Below, piece after piece: positions 34,895 to 43,820 of a stretch of DNA of 64,000 nt. The position numbers and the translations under genes are program-made. The stretch lies in NCBI RefSeq assembly GCF_016907815.1, contig NZ_JAFBCQ010000001.1, forward strand, positions 1,860,001 through 1,924,000, in the 5' to 3' direction. Positions within the stretch are counted from its first letter, which is position 1; the number at the start of each line of letters is the position of its first letter. The notes beneath the pieces are model-generated. The model made no database searches, was not told the origin of the DNA, and was given only the letters and a program-made list of their open reading frames with translations. Origin of the DNA: Microbacterium aurum (GTDB lineage: Bacteria > Actinomycetota > Actinomycetes > Actinomycetales > Microbacteriaceae).

Positions 34895-35115
34895 GCATGA
34901 CGAGTGCGGGAGAGCCCCGGCATCCGCCCCTGGTGGACCGGGCACCGAAGGAGCAAGCCTCCCCGCCAATCTCTCAGGTCCGCGTACCGCTCTCGTCCGG
35001 CCGCTCTGAAAAGCGATTTCGAGCGCAGCGGGACATCTTCCCGCCACGCTCACGATCCGCCGACGGTGAAAGCCCCACGGGGTGAAGCTCTCAGGCCCAT
35101 GACAGAGGGGGAGTT
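34895..35115 (+). promoter_or_regulatory. Tandem glycine riboswitch
   Basis: Two glycine aptamers in series. The first has GGGAGAGCCCC, CACCGAAGGAGCAAGCC and AATCTCTCAGG (about 34906-34978). The second is closed by CTCTG (35004-35008) with CAGAG (35103-35107) and contains GCCGACGGTGAAAGCCCC and GAAGCTCTCAGGCCCATGA. These are the consensus core strings of the family. It lies directly upstream of gcvT, the usual place for an ON switch that turns on glycine cleavage when glycine is plentiful. The second aptamer opens with CTCTGAAAAGCG rather than the common GGAGAG form. Confidence 0.95.
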
Positions 35116-35161
35116 CCCGGCTGCCGGTCCCGGCATCCGCCCGCCCGCGACGGGAGAACTC

Positions 35162-36280
35162 ATGTCCGCCACCCGCACCACCCCTCTGCACGAGCGCCAC
35201 GCCGCGCTCGGCGCGTCCTTCACCGACTTCGGCGGCTGGGACATGCCCGTCCGCTACACCTCCGACCTCGCCGAGCACCACGCGGTGCGGCAGGCGGCCG
35301 GCCTGTTCGACATCTCGCACATGGCCGAGTTCCTGGTGACCGGCGAGGGCGCGGGCACCTTCCTCGACCACGCGCTCGCGGGCCGGATCTCGACCATGAA
35401 GGCCGGCAAGGCGAAGTACTCGCTGCTGCTGACGGATGCCGGTGGCGTTCTCGACGACGTCATCGTCTACCGCCTCGCCGACGAGCGGTTCCTCGTGATC
35501 TCCAACGCCGGCAACCGCGAGGCAGTGGCCGCGGCGTTCGCGGAGCGCGTGCGCGGCCACGCCGCCGACGCCGCCGTCGAGGACGTTTCCGACGCGTACG
35601 CGCTCATCGCCGTGCAGGGACCCCGCGCCCTCGAGATCGTCGAGACCACCGCGGGCATCGCCGACGTCGCCCCGGCGCTCGCCGATCTCGGCTACTACGC
35701 CTGGTCGGGCGGCACATTCCAGGGGGAGCCGCTCTTCATCGCCCGCACCGGGTACACCGGCGAGGACGGCTTCGAGCTCATGATCCCGAACGCGCTCGCG
35801 CCGGCGCTGTGGGACGCGCTGCTGGTGGCCGGTACGCCGCTCGGGCTCGTTCCCGCCGGTCTCGCCGCCCGTGACACGCTCCGCCTCGAGGCGGGCATGC
35901 CGCTGCACGGACACGAGCTGTCGACCGACATCCTGCCGGCGCAGGCGGGTCTCGGCCGCGTCGTCGCGATGGACAAAGCGGACTTCATCGGCAAGGCGGC
36001 GTTGGCCGCGGCATCCGACGACCTGCCGGTGCTCGTCGGTCTCGTCGCCGACGGACGCCGCGCCGGCCGTGCCGGCTACGCCGTGCTCGATGCCGACAGC
36101 GGCGTGCCCGTCGGCGAGATCACGAGCGGCGCGCTCAGTCCCACCCTCGGCTACCCCATTGCGCTGGCGTTCGTCGCCCCGGCATCCGCCGCGGTGGGCA
36201 CCTCGCTCCTCATCGACGTGCGGGGAACCCGCATTTCCGCAACCGTGACCGCACTGCCTTTCTACCGGAGGACCGCATGA
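35162..36280 (+). CDS. gcvT: Glycine cleavage system T protein (aminomethyltransferase)
   Basis: A 372-residue folate-dependent enzyme that takes the aminomethyl group from the H protein lipoyl arm, releasing ammonia and forming methylene-tetrahydrofolate. [44 protein letters not shown] and [18 protein letters not shown] are family blocks. The ATG at 35162 has GGGAG five to seven bases upstream. The open frame extending upstream lies inside the riboswitch and is not coding. The stop overlaps gcvH by four bases. Confidence 0.96.
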   Translation: MSATRTTPLHERHAALGASFTDFGGWDMPVRYTSDLAEHHAVRQAAGLFDISHMAEFLVTGEGAGTFLDHALAGRISTMKAGKAKYSLLLTDAGGVLDDVIVYRLADERFLVISNAGNREAVAAAFAERVRGHAADAAVEDVSDAYALIAVQGPRALEIVETTAGIADVAPALADLGYYAWSGGTFQGEPLFIARTGYTGEDGFELMIPNALAPALWDALLVAGTPLGLVPAGLAARDTLRLEAGMPLHGHELSTDILPAQAGLGRVVAMDKADFIGKAALAAASDDLPVLVGLVADGRRAGRAGYAVLDADSGVPVGEITSGALSPTLGYPIALAFVAPASAAVGTSLLIDVRGTRISATVTALPFYRRTA

Positions 36281-36657
36281 CCGAGCTGACCGACCTCAAG
36301 TACACCGCCGAGCACGAGTGGGTCGCCCTGTCCGGCGACGTCGCCACCGTCGGCATCACCGACTACGCGGCCGACAAACTCGGCGACGTCGTCTACGTCG
36401 ACCTCCCGGCAGTCGGCACGACCGTCACCGCCGGCGCGGTCTGCGGTGAGATCGAGTCGACGAAGTCGGTGGGCGAGCTGTACGCGCCGCTCACCGGCGA
36501 GGTCGTCGAGATCAACGACGCCGTCGTCGACGACCCGTCGCAGGTCAACGCCGACGCGTTCGGCGCCTGGCTCGTGAAGATCCAGGTCGACCCCGCCGAC
36601 GTCGCCGCGCTTCTCGACCGCGCCGCCTACGTCGCGCTCACGGGCGGCGAGGCGTGA
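36277..36657 (+). CDS. gcvH: Glycine cleavage system H protein
   Basis: A 126-residue lipoyl carrier that shuttles the aminomethyl group between P, T and L proteins. The lipoylated residue is Lys63 in [19 protein letters not shown] overlap with gcvT and GTGA overlap with gcvP show a tightly coupled operon. No L protein (lipoamide dehydrogenase) gene is nearby; it is normally shared with other complexes. Confidence 0.97.
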   Translation: MTELTDLKYTAEHEWVALSGDVATVGITDYAADKLGDVVYVDLPAVGTTVTAGAVCGEIESTKSVGELYAPLTGEVVEINDAVVDDPSQVNADAFGAWLVKIQVDPADVAALLDRAAYVALTGGEA

Positions 36658-39617
36658 CCGCGTTCGTCGACCGTCACATCGGCACCGACGCCGCGGCACG
36701 GTCCGCCATGCTCGGTGCGCTCGGCTACGACAGTGTCGAGGCGCTCGTGGAGCGGGCGGTCCCGGCATCCATCCACGCGGCGCCGATCGCCGATTCGGTG
36801 CTGCCGCCGGCGGCGACGGAGTCCGAGGCGCTCGCGGAGCTGCGGTCGCTCGCCGCCCTGAACCGCCCCGCCCGGCCCATGATCGGGCTCGGCTACTACG
36901 ACACGATCACGCCGTCGGTCATCGCGCGGAACGTCTTCGAGAATCCGTCCTGGTACACCGCCTACACGCCGTACCAGCCGGAGATCTCGCAGGGTCGCCT
37001 CGAGGCGCTCATCAACTTCCAGACGATGGTGACCGACCTGACCGGTCTCGCGACGGCGAACGCCTCGATGCTCGATGAGTCCACAGCCGTCGTCGAGGGG
37101 ATGCTGGTGGCGCGCCGCGCCTCGAAGTCGACGTCGAACGTCTTCCTCGTCGACGCCGACGCGCTGCCGCAGACCAAGGCGCTGCTCGCGCATCGCGCCG
37201 CCGCGCTCGGGATCGAGCTCGTCGAGACCGACTTCGCGGGGTCGGTCGTGGCGCCCGCGGCGGGGGCGCCCGCACCGGGCGTTGAGCCCGCGGCGGGGTC
37301 GGTCGCGGCGGGGGCGCCCGCACCGGTCGAGGTCTTCGGGGCGTTCATCCAGTACCCCGGCGCCACCGGGCGGGTCTGGGACCCGTCGGAGGCCATCGCC
37401 GCCGTGCAGGCCCAGGGCGGCCTCGCTGTCGTCGCGGCCGACCTGCTGGCCCTCACGCTCCTGCGGTCGCCGGGTTCACTGGGCGCCGACATCGCCGTCG
37501 GAACGACGCAGCGCTTCGGCGTGCCGCTCGGCTTCGGCGGGCCGCACGCCGGCTACATGGCCGTGCGGGCGGGTCTCGAGCGGCAGCTGCCGGGTCGGCT
37601 CGTGGGCGTGTCGCAGGATGCCGAGGGCAAGCCCGCCTATCGCCTGTCGCTGCAGACGCGGGAACAGCACATCCGCCGCGAGAAGGCCACGTCGAACATC
37701 TGCACCGCGCAGGTGCTGCTGGCGGTCATGGCGTCGATGTACGCGGTCTACCACGGCCCCGACGGACTCCGCCGCATCGCCGGGGACATCGCCGCAAAGG
37801 CTGCGCTGCTGCGCGACTGGATCGTGGACGCCGGGGGCCAGGTGCTGCACGAGGCGTTCTTCGACACGATCGTCGTTGCGGTGCCCGGGCGGGCCGAGGC
37901 GATCATCGCCGCGGCTCGTGAGCGCGGATTCCAGCTGTGGTTCCGCGACAGCGACTCGGTCGGGGTGTCGGTCGACGAGACGACGACCATCGGCGAGCTC
38001 GTCGCGGTCGCCCGCGCGCTCGGGGTTCCGGACGACGCGATGCGCGGTGTCCGGAGCATGGGTGAGGCGTTCGCGGTCCAGCCGCTCGTCGCGGCATCCG
38101 AGCCGAACATTCCCGACGGACTCCGTCGCGAGGACGAGTTCCTGACGCACCCGGTCTTCCACGTGCACCACTCCGAGACGGCGATGATGCGCTATCTCAA
38201 GCAGCTCGCCGACCGTGACTATGCGCTGGACCGCGGCATGATCCCGCTCGGGTCGTGCACGATGAAGCTCAACGCGGCGACCGAGATGGCGGCCGTGTCA
38301 TGGCCGGAGTTCTCCCGCGTGCACCCGTTCGCGCCCGCCGAGGACGTCGCCGGCTACCTCGTGCTGATCGAGCAGCTCGAGTCGTGGCTCGCCGAGATCA
38401 CCGGGTACGACGCGGTGTCGCTGCAGCCGAACGCCGGGTCGCAGGGCGAGCTCGCGGGCCTCCTCGCGATCCGCGGATACCACCACTCCCGCGGCGACGT
38501 GAAGCGCGATGTGTGCCTCATCCCGTCATCGGCGCACGGCACCAACGCGGCATCCGCGGTCCTCGCCGGCATGCGGGTGGTCGTCGTGGCATGCGACGAC
38601 GCGGGCAACGTCGACCTCGGCGACCTGCGCGCCAAGATCACGGCGCACGCCGATGCGCTCGCCGCCCTCATGATCACCTACCCGTCAACGCACGGCGTGT
38701 ACGAGCAGGACGTCGTGGACATCACGACCGCCGTGCATGAGGCGGGCGGCCAGGTCTACGTCGACGGGGCGAACATGAACGCCCTGGTCGGGTTCGCGCG
38801 CTTCGGCGACCTGGGGGGCGACGTGTCGCACCTCAACCTGCACAAGACGTTCGCGATCCCGCACGGCGGGGGCGGCCCCGGGGTGGGGCCGGTGGCGGCG
38901 AAGGCGCACCTCGCGCCGTTCCTGCCGTCGCACCCGCTCGCGCAGCGTGCGGAGCACGCGGGCGGGTACGTCTTCGACGGCGGGCCGATCTCGGCGGCGC
39001 CGTACGGGTCGGCATCCATCCTGCCGATCTCGTGGGCGTACATCCGGATGATGGGCGCGGCGGGTCTGCGCGAGGCGACGGGAGCCGCGGTCCTCGCGGC
39101 GAACTGCATCGCAACGCGGCTGCGCGAGCACTATCCCGTGCTCTATTCGGGCGAGGGCGGGCTCGTCGCGCACGAGTGCATCCTCGACCTGCGACCGCTG
39201 CGCGAGGAGACCGGGGTCACCGTCGACGACGTCGCGAAGCGGCTGATCGACTACGGCTTCCACGCGCCGACGATGTCGTTCCCGGTCGCGGGGACGCTCA
39301 TGGTCGAGCCGACGGAGTCGGAGGATCTCGGCGAGATCGAACGGTTCATCGAGGCGATGATCGCGATCCGTGCCGAGGCGTCGCGCGTGGGCGCGGGCGA
39401 GTGGGATGCCGCCGACAACCCGCTCGTGAACGCTCCGCACACGGCATCCTCGGTCATCGAGGGCGCGTGGGAGCATCCGTACTCGCGCGAGGAGGCCGTC
39501 TACCCCGTGCACACCCTGGTTCGCACGAAGTACTGGCCCCCCGTCCGCCGGATCGACAACGCCTACGGCGACCGCAACCTCGTCTGCGCCTGCCCGCCGC
39601 CGGAGGCCTTCGCCTAG
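36654..39617 (+). CDS. gcvP: Glycine dehydrogenase (decarboxylating), P protein
   Basis: A 987-residue single-chain P protein: two PLP-fold halves, the N-terminal one degenerate and the C-terminal one active. The PLP Lys is in [18 protein letters not shown]. It decarboxylates glycine and passes the aminomethyl group to GcvH. It is longer than the usual 950-970 because of an Ala/Pro/Gly-rich insert near residues 200-225, encoded by an imperfect direct repeat. The GTG start overlaps the gcvH stop by four bases. The TAG stop is followed by a hairpin-rich repeat region. Confidence 0.96.
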   Translation: MTAFVDRHIGTDAAARSAMLGALGYDSVEALVERAVPASIHAAPIADSVLPPAATESEALAELRSLAALNRPARPMIGLGYYDTITPSVIARNVFENPSWYTAYTPYQPEISQGRLEALINFQTMVTDLTGLATANASMLDESTAVVEGMLVARRASKSTSNVFLVDADALPQTKALLAHRAAALGIELVETDFAGSVVAPAAGAPAPGVEPAAGSVAAGAPAPVEVFGAFIQYPGATGRVWDPSEAIAAVQAQGGLAVVAADLLALTLLRSPGSLGADIAVGTTQRFGVPLGFGGPHAGYMAVRAGLERQLPGRLVGVSQDAEGKPAYRLSLQTREQHIRREKATSNICTAQVLLAVMASMYAVYHGPDGLRRIAGDIAAKAALLRDWIVDAGGQVLHEAFFDTIVVAVPGRAEAIIAAARERGFQLWFRDSDSVGVSVDETTTIGELVAVARALGVPDDAMRGVRSMGEAFAVQPLVAASEPNIPDGLRREDEFLTHPVFHVHHSETAMMRYLKQLADRDYALDRGMIPLGSCTMKLNAATEMAAVSWPEFSRVHPFAPAEDVAGYLVLIEQLESWLAEITGYDAVSLQPNAGSQGELAGLLAIRGYHHSRGDVKRDVCLIPSSAHGTNAASAVLAGMRVVVVACDDAGNVDLGDLRAKITAHADALAALMITYPSTHGVYEQDVVDITTAVHEAGGQVYVDGANMNALVGFARFGDLGGDVSHLNLHKTFAIPHGGGGPGVGPVAAKAHLAPFLPSHPLAQRAEHAGGYVFDGGPISAAPYGSASILPISWAYIRMMGAAGLREATGAAVLAANCIATRLREHYPVLYSGEGGLVAHECILDLRPLREETGVTVDDVAKRLIDYGFHAPTMSFPVAGTLMVEPTESEDLGEIERFIEAMIAIRAEASRVGAGEWDAADNPLVNAPHTASSVIEGAWEHPYSREEAVYPVHTLVRTKYWPPVRRIDNAYGDRNLVCACPPPEAFA
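37257..37326 (+). repeat. Imperfect direct repeat inside gcvP
   Basis: A 22-base unit (37257-37278) recurs exactly at 37305-37326, and GCGGGGTCGGTCG recurs at 37236-37248 and 37293-37305. The two blocks are offset by 48 and 57 bases, so a nine-base gap separates the copies. Both stay in frame and encode [14 protein letters not shown] and [12 protein letters not shown]. Confidence 0.75.
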
Positions 39618-39630
39618 GCCGGTGCGGCGC

Positions 39631-39677
39631 CCCCATTTCGCGAGAGAACAACGTTCCCCATTTCGCGAAAGAACAAC
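39631..39677 (+). repeat. Tandem 22-bp repeat after gcvP
   Basis: CCCCATTTCGCGAGAGAACA plus two bases (39631-39652) repeats with one mismatch at 39656-39677, a 25-base period. The second unit runs into the left arm of the large hairpin that follows, so it belongs to the same repeat family. Confidence 0.7.
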
Positions 39678-39728
39678 TGCGCGCCGAGGGAACGGGTGTT
39701 ACCCGTTCCCTCGGCCGCCAGTTGTTCT
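39670..39728. repeat. Large hairpin repeat, copy 1 (may also terminate gcvTHP)
   Basis: The outer stem AGAACAACTG with CAGTTGTTCT (10 bp) and the inner stem 39683-39697 with 39701-39715 (15 bp, perfect, three-base loop) are separated by a 3x3 internal loop. A related element occurs at 40886-40956. It lies just past the gcvP stop and supplies the last nine or so codons and the stop of the convergent AbiEi-like gene. Confidence 0.75.
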
Positions 39729-40751
39729 CTCGAACGCACGCGTGCTGTGCCCGCGTCGCTGGGCGCCGTCGAAGAGCAGCACGTCGTAGGGGCGTAGGAG
39801 GGCCATCAACGACCGCAGTGGTGCGTGCTGCACCGGGTAGAGCTGCGGTAGGCCGTGGCCCGCGAGGATGTTCTGCAGCGGCCAGACCTGGGCCACTTCG
39901 ATCCAGCCCCAGTGCGCGACGGCTTTCACTTCCTGTCGCAGCAGCCGGCGGTCGCGAGCACGCCGCTGGCGCAGCAGCAGGGCGGGGTCGCCGAAGCGTC
40001 CGTCGTACTTGAACTCGCCGTCGGGTTCGCCCAGAAGGCCGATCTCGGGCCACCACTGGTCGCCGCGATCCACGCTGCCGTCGGCGGCGATGAACGTGTG
40101 CTGGAGTTCCGGCGGAGGGAATCCGAGCCACTCCCGCGCGGCATCGCTGATCGATTCGAGGACGCTCTCCCGCGCGCTCGTCGCGCGGGTCAGAGACCAG
40201 CGCGCGGTGCGTCGACCGCGACTGCTGGACCGGCGTTCGTTGGCGTTGAGCAGTCCCTCGCGGGTGATCGCGGGATCGATCCGAAGCGCGGCATCGGCCG
40301 CGGCGAGCCCGAAGGCGCGGTGCCGGTACCTGGCGAGCGAGACCGCGGTCGCCGCGGGTGATGTGACGAGCACGCCGCCGATCGCGATGATCTCTGGCAG
40401 CGAAGTCGTGCGGTGAGTACGGATGCCGCTGGATTCCCTCGCGGCATCCGTCGATGACACCAACACGTGCACGGTGACCGGGTCGCCGATGACCGGCATG
40501 CCGAGCAATGCGGCGGCTGACTCGTGGGTGAAGATCGCGTCCGGATAGCACAGCGCCACGGCGTGGACCCGTGCCAGATATCGCGCCCACGGACGCAACG
40601 CCCGCCACGGGGCGGCGGGGGCGTACACGCCGCGACGGACGCGCACGACCTCGCCCTGCGCGAGAGCTCGTTCCGGATGCGGGAGGTCGTCCGGGCGCAG
40701 CAGCGAGATCGGCGACGACACGATCGTGATCGAGGGGAAGAGCGTCAGCAT
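39699..40751 (-). CDS. AbiEi-like antitoxin-domain protein with C-terminal DUF559-like region
   Basis: A 350-residue protein. The N-terminal half (LAQGEVVRVRRGVYAPAAPW, YPDAIFTHESAAALLGMP, HVLVSS) looks like the winged-helix AbiEi antitoxin domain of type IV abortive-infection systems. The C-terminal part (WPEIGLLGEPDGEFKYDGRF then RDRRLLRQE and HWGWIEV) resembles the DUF559/Vsr-like nuclease region often fused to it in Microbacteriaceae. No AbiEii toxin partner is adjacent. The ATG at 40751 gives the usual N-terminus. The end is encoded by a hairpin repeat, so the native C-terminus may have been replaced. Confidence 0.65.
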   Translation of the reverse strand: MLTLFPSITIVSSPISLLRPDDLPHPERALAQGEVVRVRRGVYAPAAPWRALRPWARYLARVHAVALCYPDAIFTHESAAALLGMPVIGDPVTVHVLVSSTDAARESSGIRTHRTTSLPEIIAIGGVLVTSPAATAVSLARYRHRAFGLAAADAALRIDPAITREGLLNANERRSSSRGRRTARWSLTRATSARESVLESISDAAREWLGFPPPELQHTFIAADGSVDRGDQWWPEIGLLGEPDGEFKYDGRFGDPALLLRQRRARDRRLLRQEVKAVAHWGWIEVAQVWPLQNILAGHGLPQLYPVQHAPLRSLMALLRPYDVLLFDGAQRRGHSTRAFERTTGGRGNG

Positions 40752-40885
40752 GGCGACACTGTGCCTCGTCGGCGCGGACGGCGGCGCCGTCTCCGCGGCA
40801 TCCGTGGACAACTCGCGCCCGTCGGCGCCTGTGGATAACCCCGCTCGCTCCGGCGTCCCGGCCCCCGCCCCCGCCACCGCCCCCC

Positions 40886-40956
40886 CGCGAGAGAACAACT
40901 GCACGCCGAGGGTGTGGGTGCTACCCGTTCTCTCGGCGCCCAGTTGTTCTCTCGCG
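40886..40956. repeat. Large hairpin repeat, copy 2
   Basis: The outer stem CGCGAGAGAACAACTG with CAGTTGTTCTCTCGCG is a perfect 16-bp pairing. The inner stem 40905-40919 with 40923-40937 pairs with three G-U and one mismatch. Layout and outer sequence match copy 1 at 39670-39728. It lies in the gene-free stretch 40752-41012 between the AbiEi-like gene start and the CPBP gene end; I saw nothing else there beyond a C-rich tract. Confidence 0.75.
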
Positions 40957-41012
40957 GAAAAGGGCGCGGCGCGGGCGGGCGCGGGCGCCCGGGCGCGACC
41001 GGATGCCGGGGC

Positions 41013-41855
41013 TCAGCTGAACAGGGTCGGCCACCACGCGGCGGCGAGCGGATAGCCGGCGAACGCGATGACGTCGATCAGGGTGTGGGCGATCACGAGC
41101 GGCATGACGCGGCCCCAGCGGTGGTACACCCAGCCGAACACGATGCCCATCGCGATGTTGCCCGCCAGGGAACCCCAGCCCTGGTACGCGTGGTACGCGC
41201 CGCGCAGGGCGGCCGTCGACAGGATGATCGCCCATGTGCCCCAGCCCAGGCGCCGCAGCCGGTCGAAGAGGTATCCGATGAAGATGACCTCCTCCGTCAG
41301 CCCGGCCCGCACCGCGGCCAGCAGCAGCAGCGGGACGGTCCACCACGACGGATCCAGCGGAGAGGCGTCGACCTGCACCGTGATTCCGAGCGCGCGGCCG
41401 GCGACGTACAGACCGAGCCCGGGGATGCCGATGACCGCCACCAGCAGCACGCCCCCGCCGAGATTCCGGCCGAAGGCGCGGAAATCGAGCCCGATCCGCC
41501 GGAACGCGGAGACGCCTGGCTCCCACAGCAGGTAGATCGCCAGCGCGATCGGCGCGAGGGCGAAGAACTGCGCGACGAACTGGTACAGCACATCCCAGAA
41601 CTGCTGCGCGTTCGCGCCCGGATTGAGCGATGTCGACTGGTCGCCGAGTGACTGCTCCCGGGTGAGGGCCTGCACGAGTGAGAGCACGGAGTACACCGCC
41701 GAGCGCCCCACCGACAGGGCGAGCACGATCGCGATCTCCCACCACAGGCGGGTCCGCGACGGACGCAGCAGAAATGCGGATGCCGAGTCAAGACCGGCCG
41801 GATCCGGCTGGCCGTCGGAGGCTCCCTGCGCGGTCACCTTGTCAGATTGCCACAT
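41013..41855 (-). CDS. CPBP family intramembrane metalloprotease
   Basis: About 280 residues with seven or eight membrane helices. The Abi/CAAX protease motifs are LTEEVIFIGYLFDRL (Glu-Glu pair), RGAYHAYQG (His) and VIAHTLIDV (His). Such proteins cleave within the membrane; bacterial members serve in bacteriocin self-immunity or peptide processing, but the substrate here is unknown. ATG 41855 is chosen; an in-frame GTG at 41864 is an alternative and neither has a strong ribosome site. It is divergent from the first oligopeptide transporter operon. Confidence 0.85.
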   Translation of the reverse strand: MWQSDKVTAQGASDGQPDPAGLDSASAFLLRPSRTRLWWEIAIVLALSVGRSAVYSVLSLVQALTREQSLGDQSTSLNPGANAQQFWDVLYQFVAQFFALAPIALAIYLLWEPGVSAFRRIGLDFRAFGRNLGGGVLLVAVIGIPGLGLYVAGRALGITVQVDASPLDPSWWTVPLLLLAAVRAGLTEEVIFIGYLFDRLRRLGWGTWAIILSTAALRGAYHAYQGWGSLAGNIAMGIVFGWVYHRWGRVMPLVIAHTLIDVIAFAGYPLAAAWWPTLFS

Positions 41856-41901
41856 TGCCGACACCGTGAGTTAAGGGTCTGTAACTTTTTCTGGGAGTGA
41901 T

Positions 41902-41930
41902 TTGTCACAGGCTGAACAGTTACTTAGTGT
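41902..41930 (+). promoter_or_regulatory. Promoter of oligopeptide operon 1
   Basis: TTGTCA (41902-41907), a 17-base spacer and TAGTGT (41925-41930). The predicted transcript starts near 41937, leaving about 60 bases of leader with an AGGAGG site. It is one of the few canonical two-box promoters in the window. Confidence 0.65.
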
Positions 41931-41996
41931 TTCCCTATCCGCACCCCAGCTCGCAGCACCGCTGTGGGTGCATCACCCTTGCACAGGAGGAACACC

Positions 41997-43661
41997 TTGA
42001 AGCGCACAAAGATCGCCCTCGCGGGCATCGCGCTGCTGGCCGCCGGAAGCCTCGCCCTCGCGGGCTGCTCCGGCAGCGGCAGCGGCACCCCGAGCGCATC
42101 GGGCGGCGGAAGCAGCACCGCCATCATCACGACGAACGGATCCGAGCCGCAGAACCCGCTCATCCCGACCAACACCAACGAGGTCGGCGGCGGCAAGATC
42201 CTCGACGAGATCTTCGCGGGCCTCGTCTACTACGACGCCAAGGGCGAGCCGCAGAACGACATGGCCGAGTCGATCACCACCGAGGACCCCCAGCACCTCA
42301 CGATCAAGCTCAAGGAAGGCCAGAAGTTCACTGACGGCACCGAGGTCAAGGCCGACAACTTCATCAAGGCCTGGAACTACGGCGCGCAGAGCGAGAACGC
42401 TCAGCTGTCGGGCTACTTCTTCGAGGACATCGAGGGCTTCCAGATCAACGACGGTCCGGATGGCGAGGCCGGCACCGATGACGACATCTACGGTGCCGTC
42501 GGCGACATGGAGGGCCTGCAGAAGGTCGACGACTACACGTTCACCGTTGCGCTGAACAAGCCGGCATCCGACTTCGCGCTACGCCTGGGCTACTCGGCGT
42601 TCTACCCGCTCCCGGACGTCGCGTTCGAGGACATGGACGCGTTCGGTCAGAACCCGATCGGCAACGGCCCGTACAAGCTCGCCGGCGATGACGCGTGGCA
42701 GCACGACGTGAAGATCTCGCTCGTGAAGAACGAGGACTACCAGGGTGGCCGCCAGGCCCAGAACGGTGGACTCGACATCATCTTCTACGCGACGCAGGAT
42801 GCCGCCTACGCCGACCTGCAGGGTGGCAACGTCGACGTGATCGACGCGATCCCGCCGGCAGCGCTCGCGACGTTCGAGTCGGAGCTCGGCGACCGAGCCG
42901 TCAACCAGCCGGCTGCGATCTTCCAGTCCTTCACCGTCCCGGAGCGCCTCGCGCACTTCTCGGGTGAAGAGGGTAAGCTGCGCCGCCAGGCGATCTCGAT
43001 GGCGATCAACCGCGAGGAGATCACCAAGGTCGTCTTCCAGGGCACCCGCACCCCCGCCAGCGACTTCACGTCGCCGGTCATCGCGGGCTGGTCCGACAGC
43101 CTGGCCGGTTCCGAGGTACTGGCCTACAACCCCGACGAGGCGAAGAAGCTGTGGGCCCAGGCCGACGCCATCTCGCCGTGGTCGGGCTCGTTCCAGATCG
43201 CGTACAACTCCGACGGCGGCCACCAGACGTGGGTCGACGCGGTGACCAACTCGATCAAGAACACGCTCGGCATCGACGCGTCCGGCGCCCCGTACGTCGA
43301 CTTCGCGTCGCTGCGCTCCGAGGTGACCGGTCGCACCATCCAGACGGCGTTCCGCACCGGATGGCAGGCGGACTACCCGGGTCTGTACAACTTCCTGGGC
43401 CCGCTGTACGCGACCAACGCCGGCTCGAACGACGGTGACTACTCGAACCCCGAGTTCGACGCGCTGCTGACGGCCGGCATCTCGTCCACCGACCCCGACG
43501 AGGCCAACGCCGACTTCCAGAAGGCGCAGGAGATCCTGCTGCAGGACCTCCCGGCGACCCCGCTGTGGTACTCGAACGTGACCGGTGGTTACGCCGAGGG
43601 CGTGCAGAACGTCGAGTTCGGCTGGAACTCGGTGCCGCTGTACTACCAGATCACCAAGTAA
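41997..43661 (+). CDS. Peptide ABC transporter substrate-binding lipoprotein (family 5), operon 1
   Basis: A 554-residue DppA/OppA-like protein. Signal peptide KRTKIALAGIALLAAGSLAL with lipobox LALAGC, so it is anchored by the lipidated Cys on the outer face of the membrane. It then has a Ser/Gly linker and the family 5 fold (PLIPTNTNEVGGGKILDEIF, NPIGNGPYKL, RQAISMAINREEI). The start is TTG at 41997: AGGAGG lies six to seven bases upstream and the signal peptide begins there; the upstream frame has no ribosome site. The product binds oligopeptides or a related ligand. Confidence 0.93.
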   Translation: MKRTKIALAGIALLAAGSLALAGCSGSGSGTPSASGGGSSTAIITTNGSEPQNPLIPTNTNEVGGGKILDEIFAGLVYYDAKGEPQNDMAESITTEDPQHLTIKLKEGQKFTDGTEVKADNFIKAWNYGAQSENAQLSGYFFEDIEGFQINDGPDGEAGTDDDIYGAVGDMEGLQKVDDYTFTVALNKPASDFALRLGYSAFYPLPDVAFEDMDAFGQNPIGNGPYKLAGDDAWQHDVKISLVKNEDYQGGRQAQNGGLDIIFYATQDAAYADLQGGNVDVIDAIPPAALATFESELGDRAVNQPAAIFQSFTVPERLAHFSGEEGKLRRQAISMAINREEITKVVFQGTRTPASDFTSPVIAGWSDSLAGSEVLAYNPDEAKKLWAQADAISPWSGSFQIAYNSDGGHQTWVDAVTNSIKNTLGIDASGAPYVDFASLRSEVTGRTIQTAFRTGWQADYPGLYNFLGPLYATNAGSNDGDYSNPEFDALLTAGISSTDPDEANADFQKAQEILLQDLPATPLWYSNVTGGYAEGVQNVEFGWNSVPLYYQITK

Positions 43662-43671
43662 TCCGATCGAC

Positions 43672-43706
43672 CCGCGAGGCGGTGACGACACGTCACCGCC
43701 TCGCGG
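43672..43706 (+). terminator. 16-bp hairpin after the binding-protein gene (attenuator-like)
   Basis: Left arm 43672-43687, loop ACA, right arm 43691-43706, perfect pairing, no T tract. It stands 11 bases after the binding-protein stop and 115 bases before the permease gene, the typical position for a partial terminator or 3' stabiliser that keeps binding protein in excess of the membrane parts. Confidence 0.75.
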
Positions 43707-43820
43707 TCTGTCCGCCCAGGTATCGCGCCGGAACCCGTAACACGGCACGATGCTCTTAGCGGGTGCGCCGGATGCGCCGATCGCCGTCCCGGACGCACCC
43801 CACATCTGGAGGGAGAGGGG

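Noticed and set aside
34904..35161. Upstream in-frame extension of gcvT.
   Set aside because: It lies entirely in the glycine riboswitch, whose structure explains the sequence; gcvT homologues begin at 35162.
39699..40904. Longer start for the AbiEi-like gene from 40904.
   Set aside because: The extra 51 residues come from the second hairpin repeat and a Gly/Ala-rich stretch; the normal N-terminus begins at the ATG at 40751.
39631..40956. Possible CRISPR array from the repeated CGCGAGAGAACAAC units.
   Set aside because: Only two or three diverged copies, no regular spacers and no cas genes. They are palindromic hairpins 1.2 kb apart.
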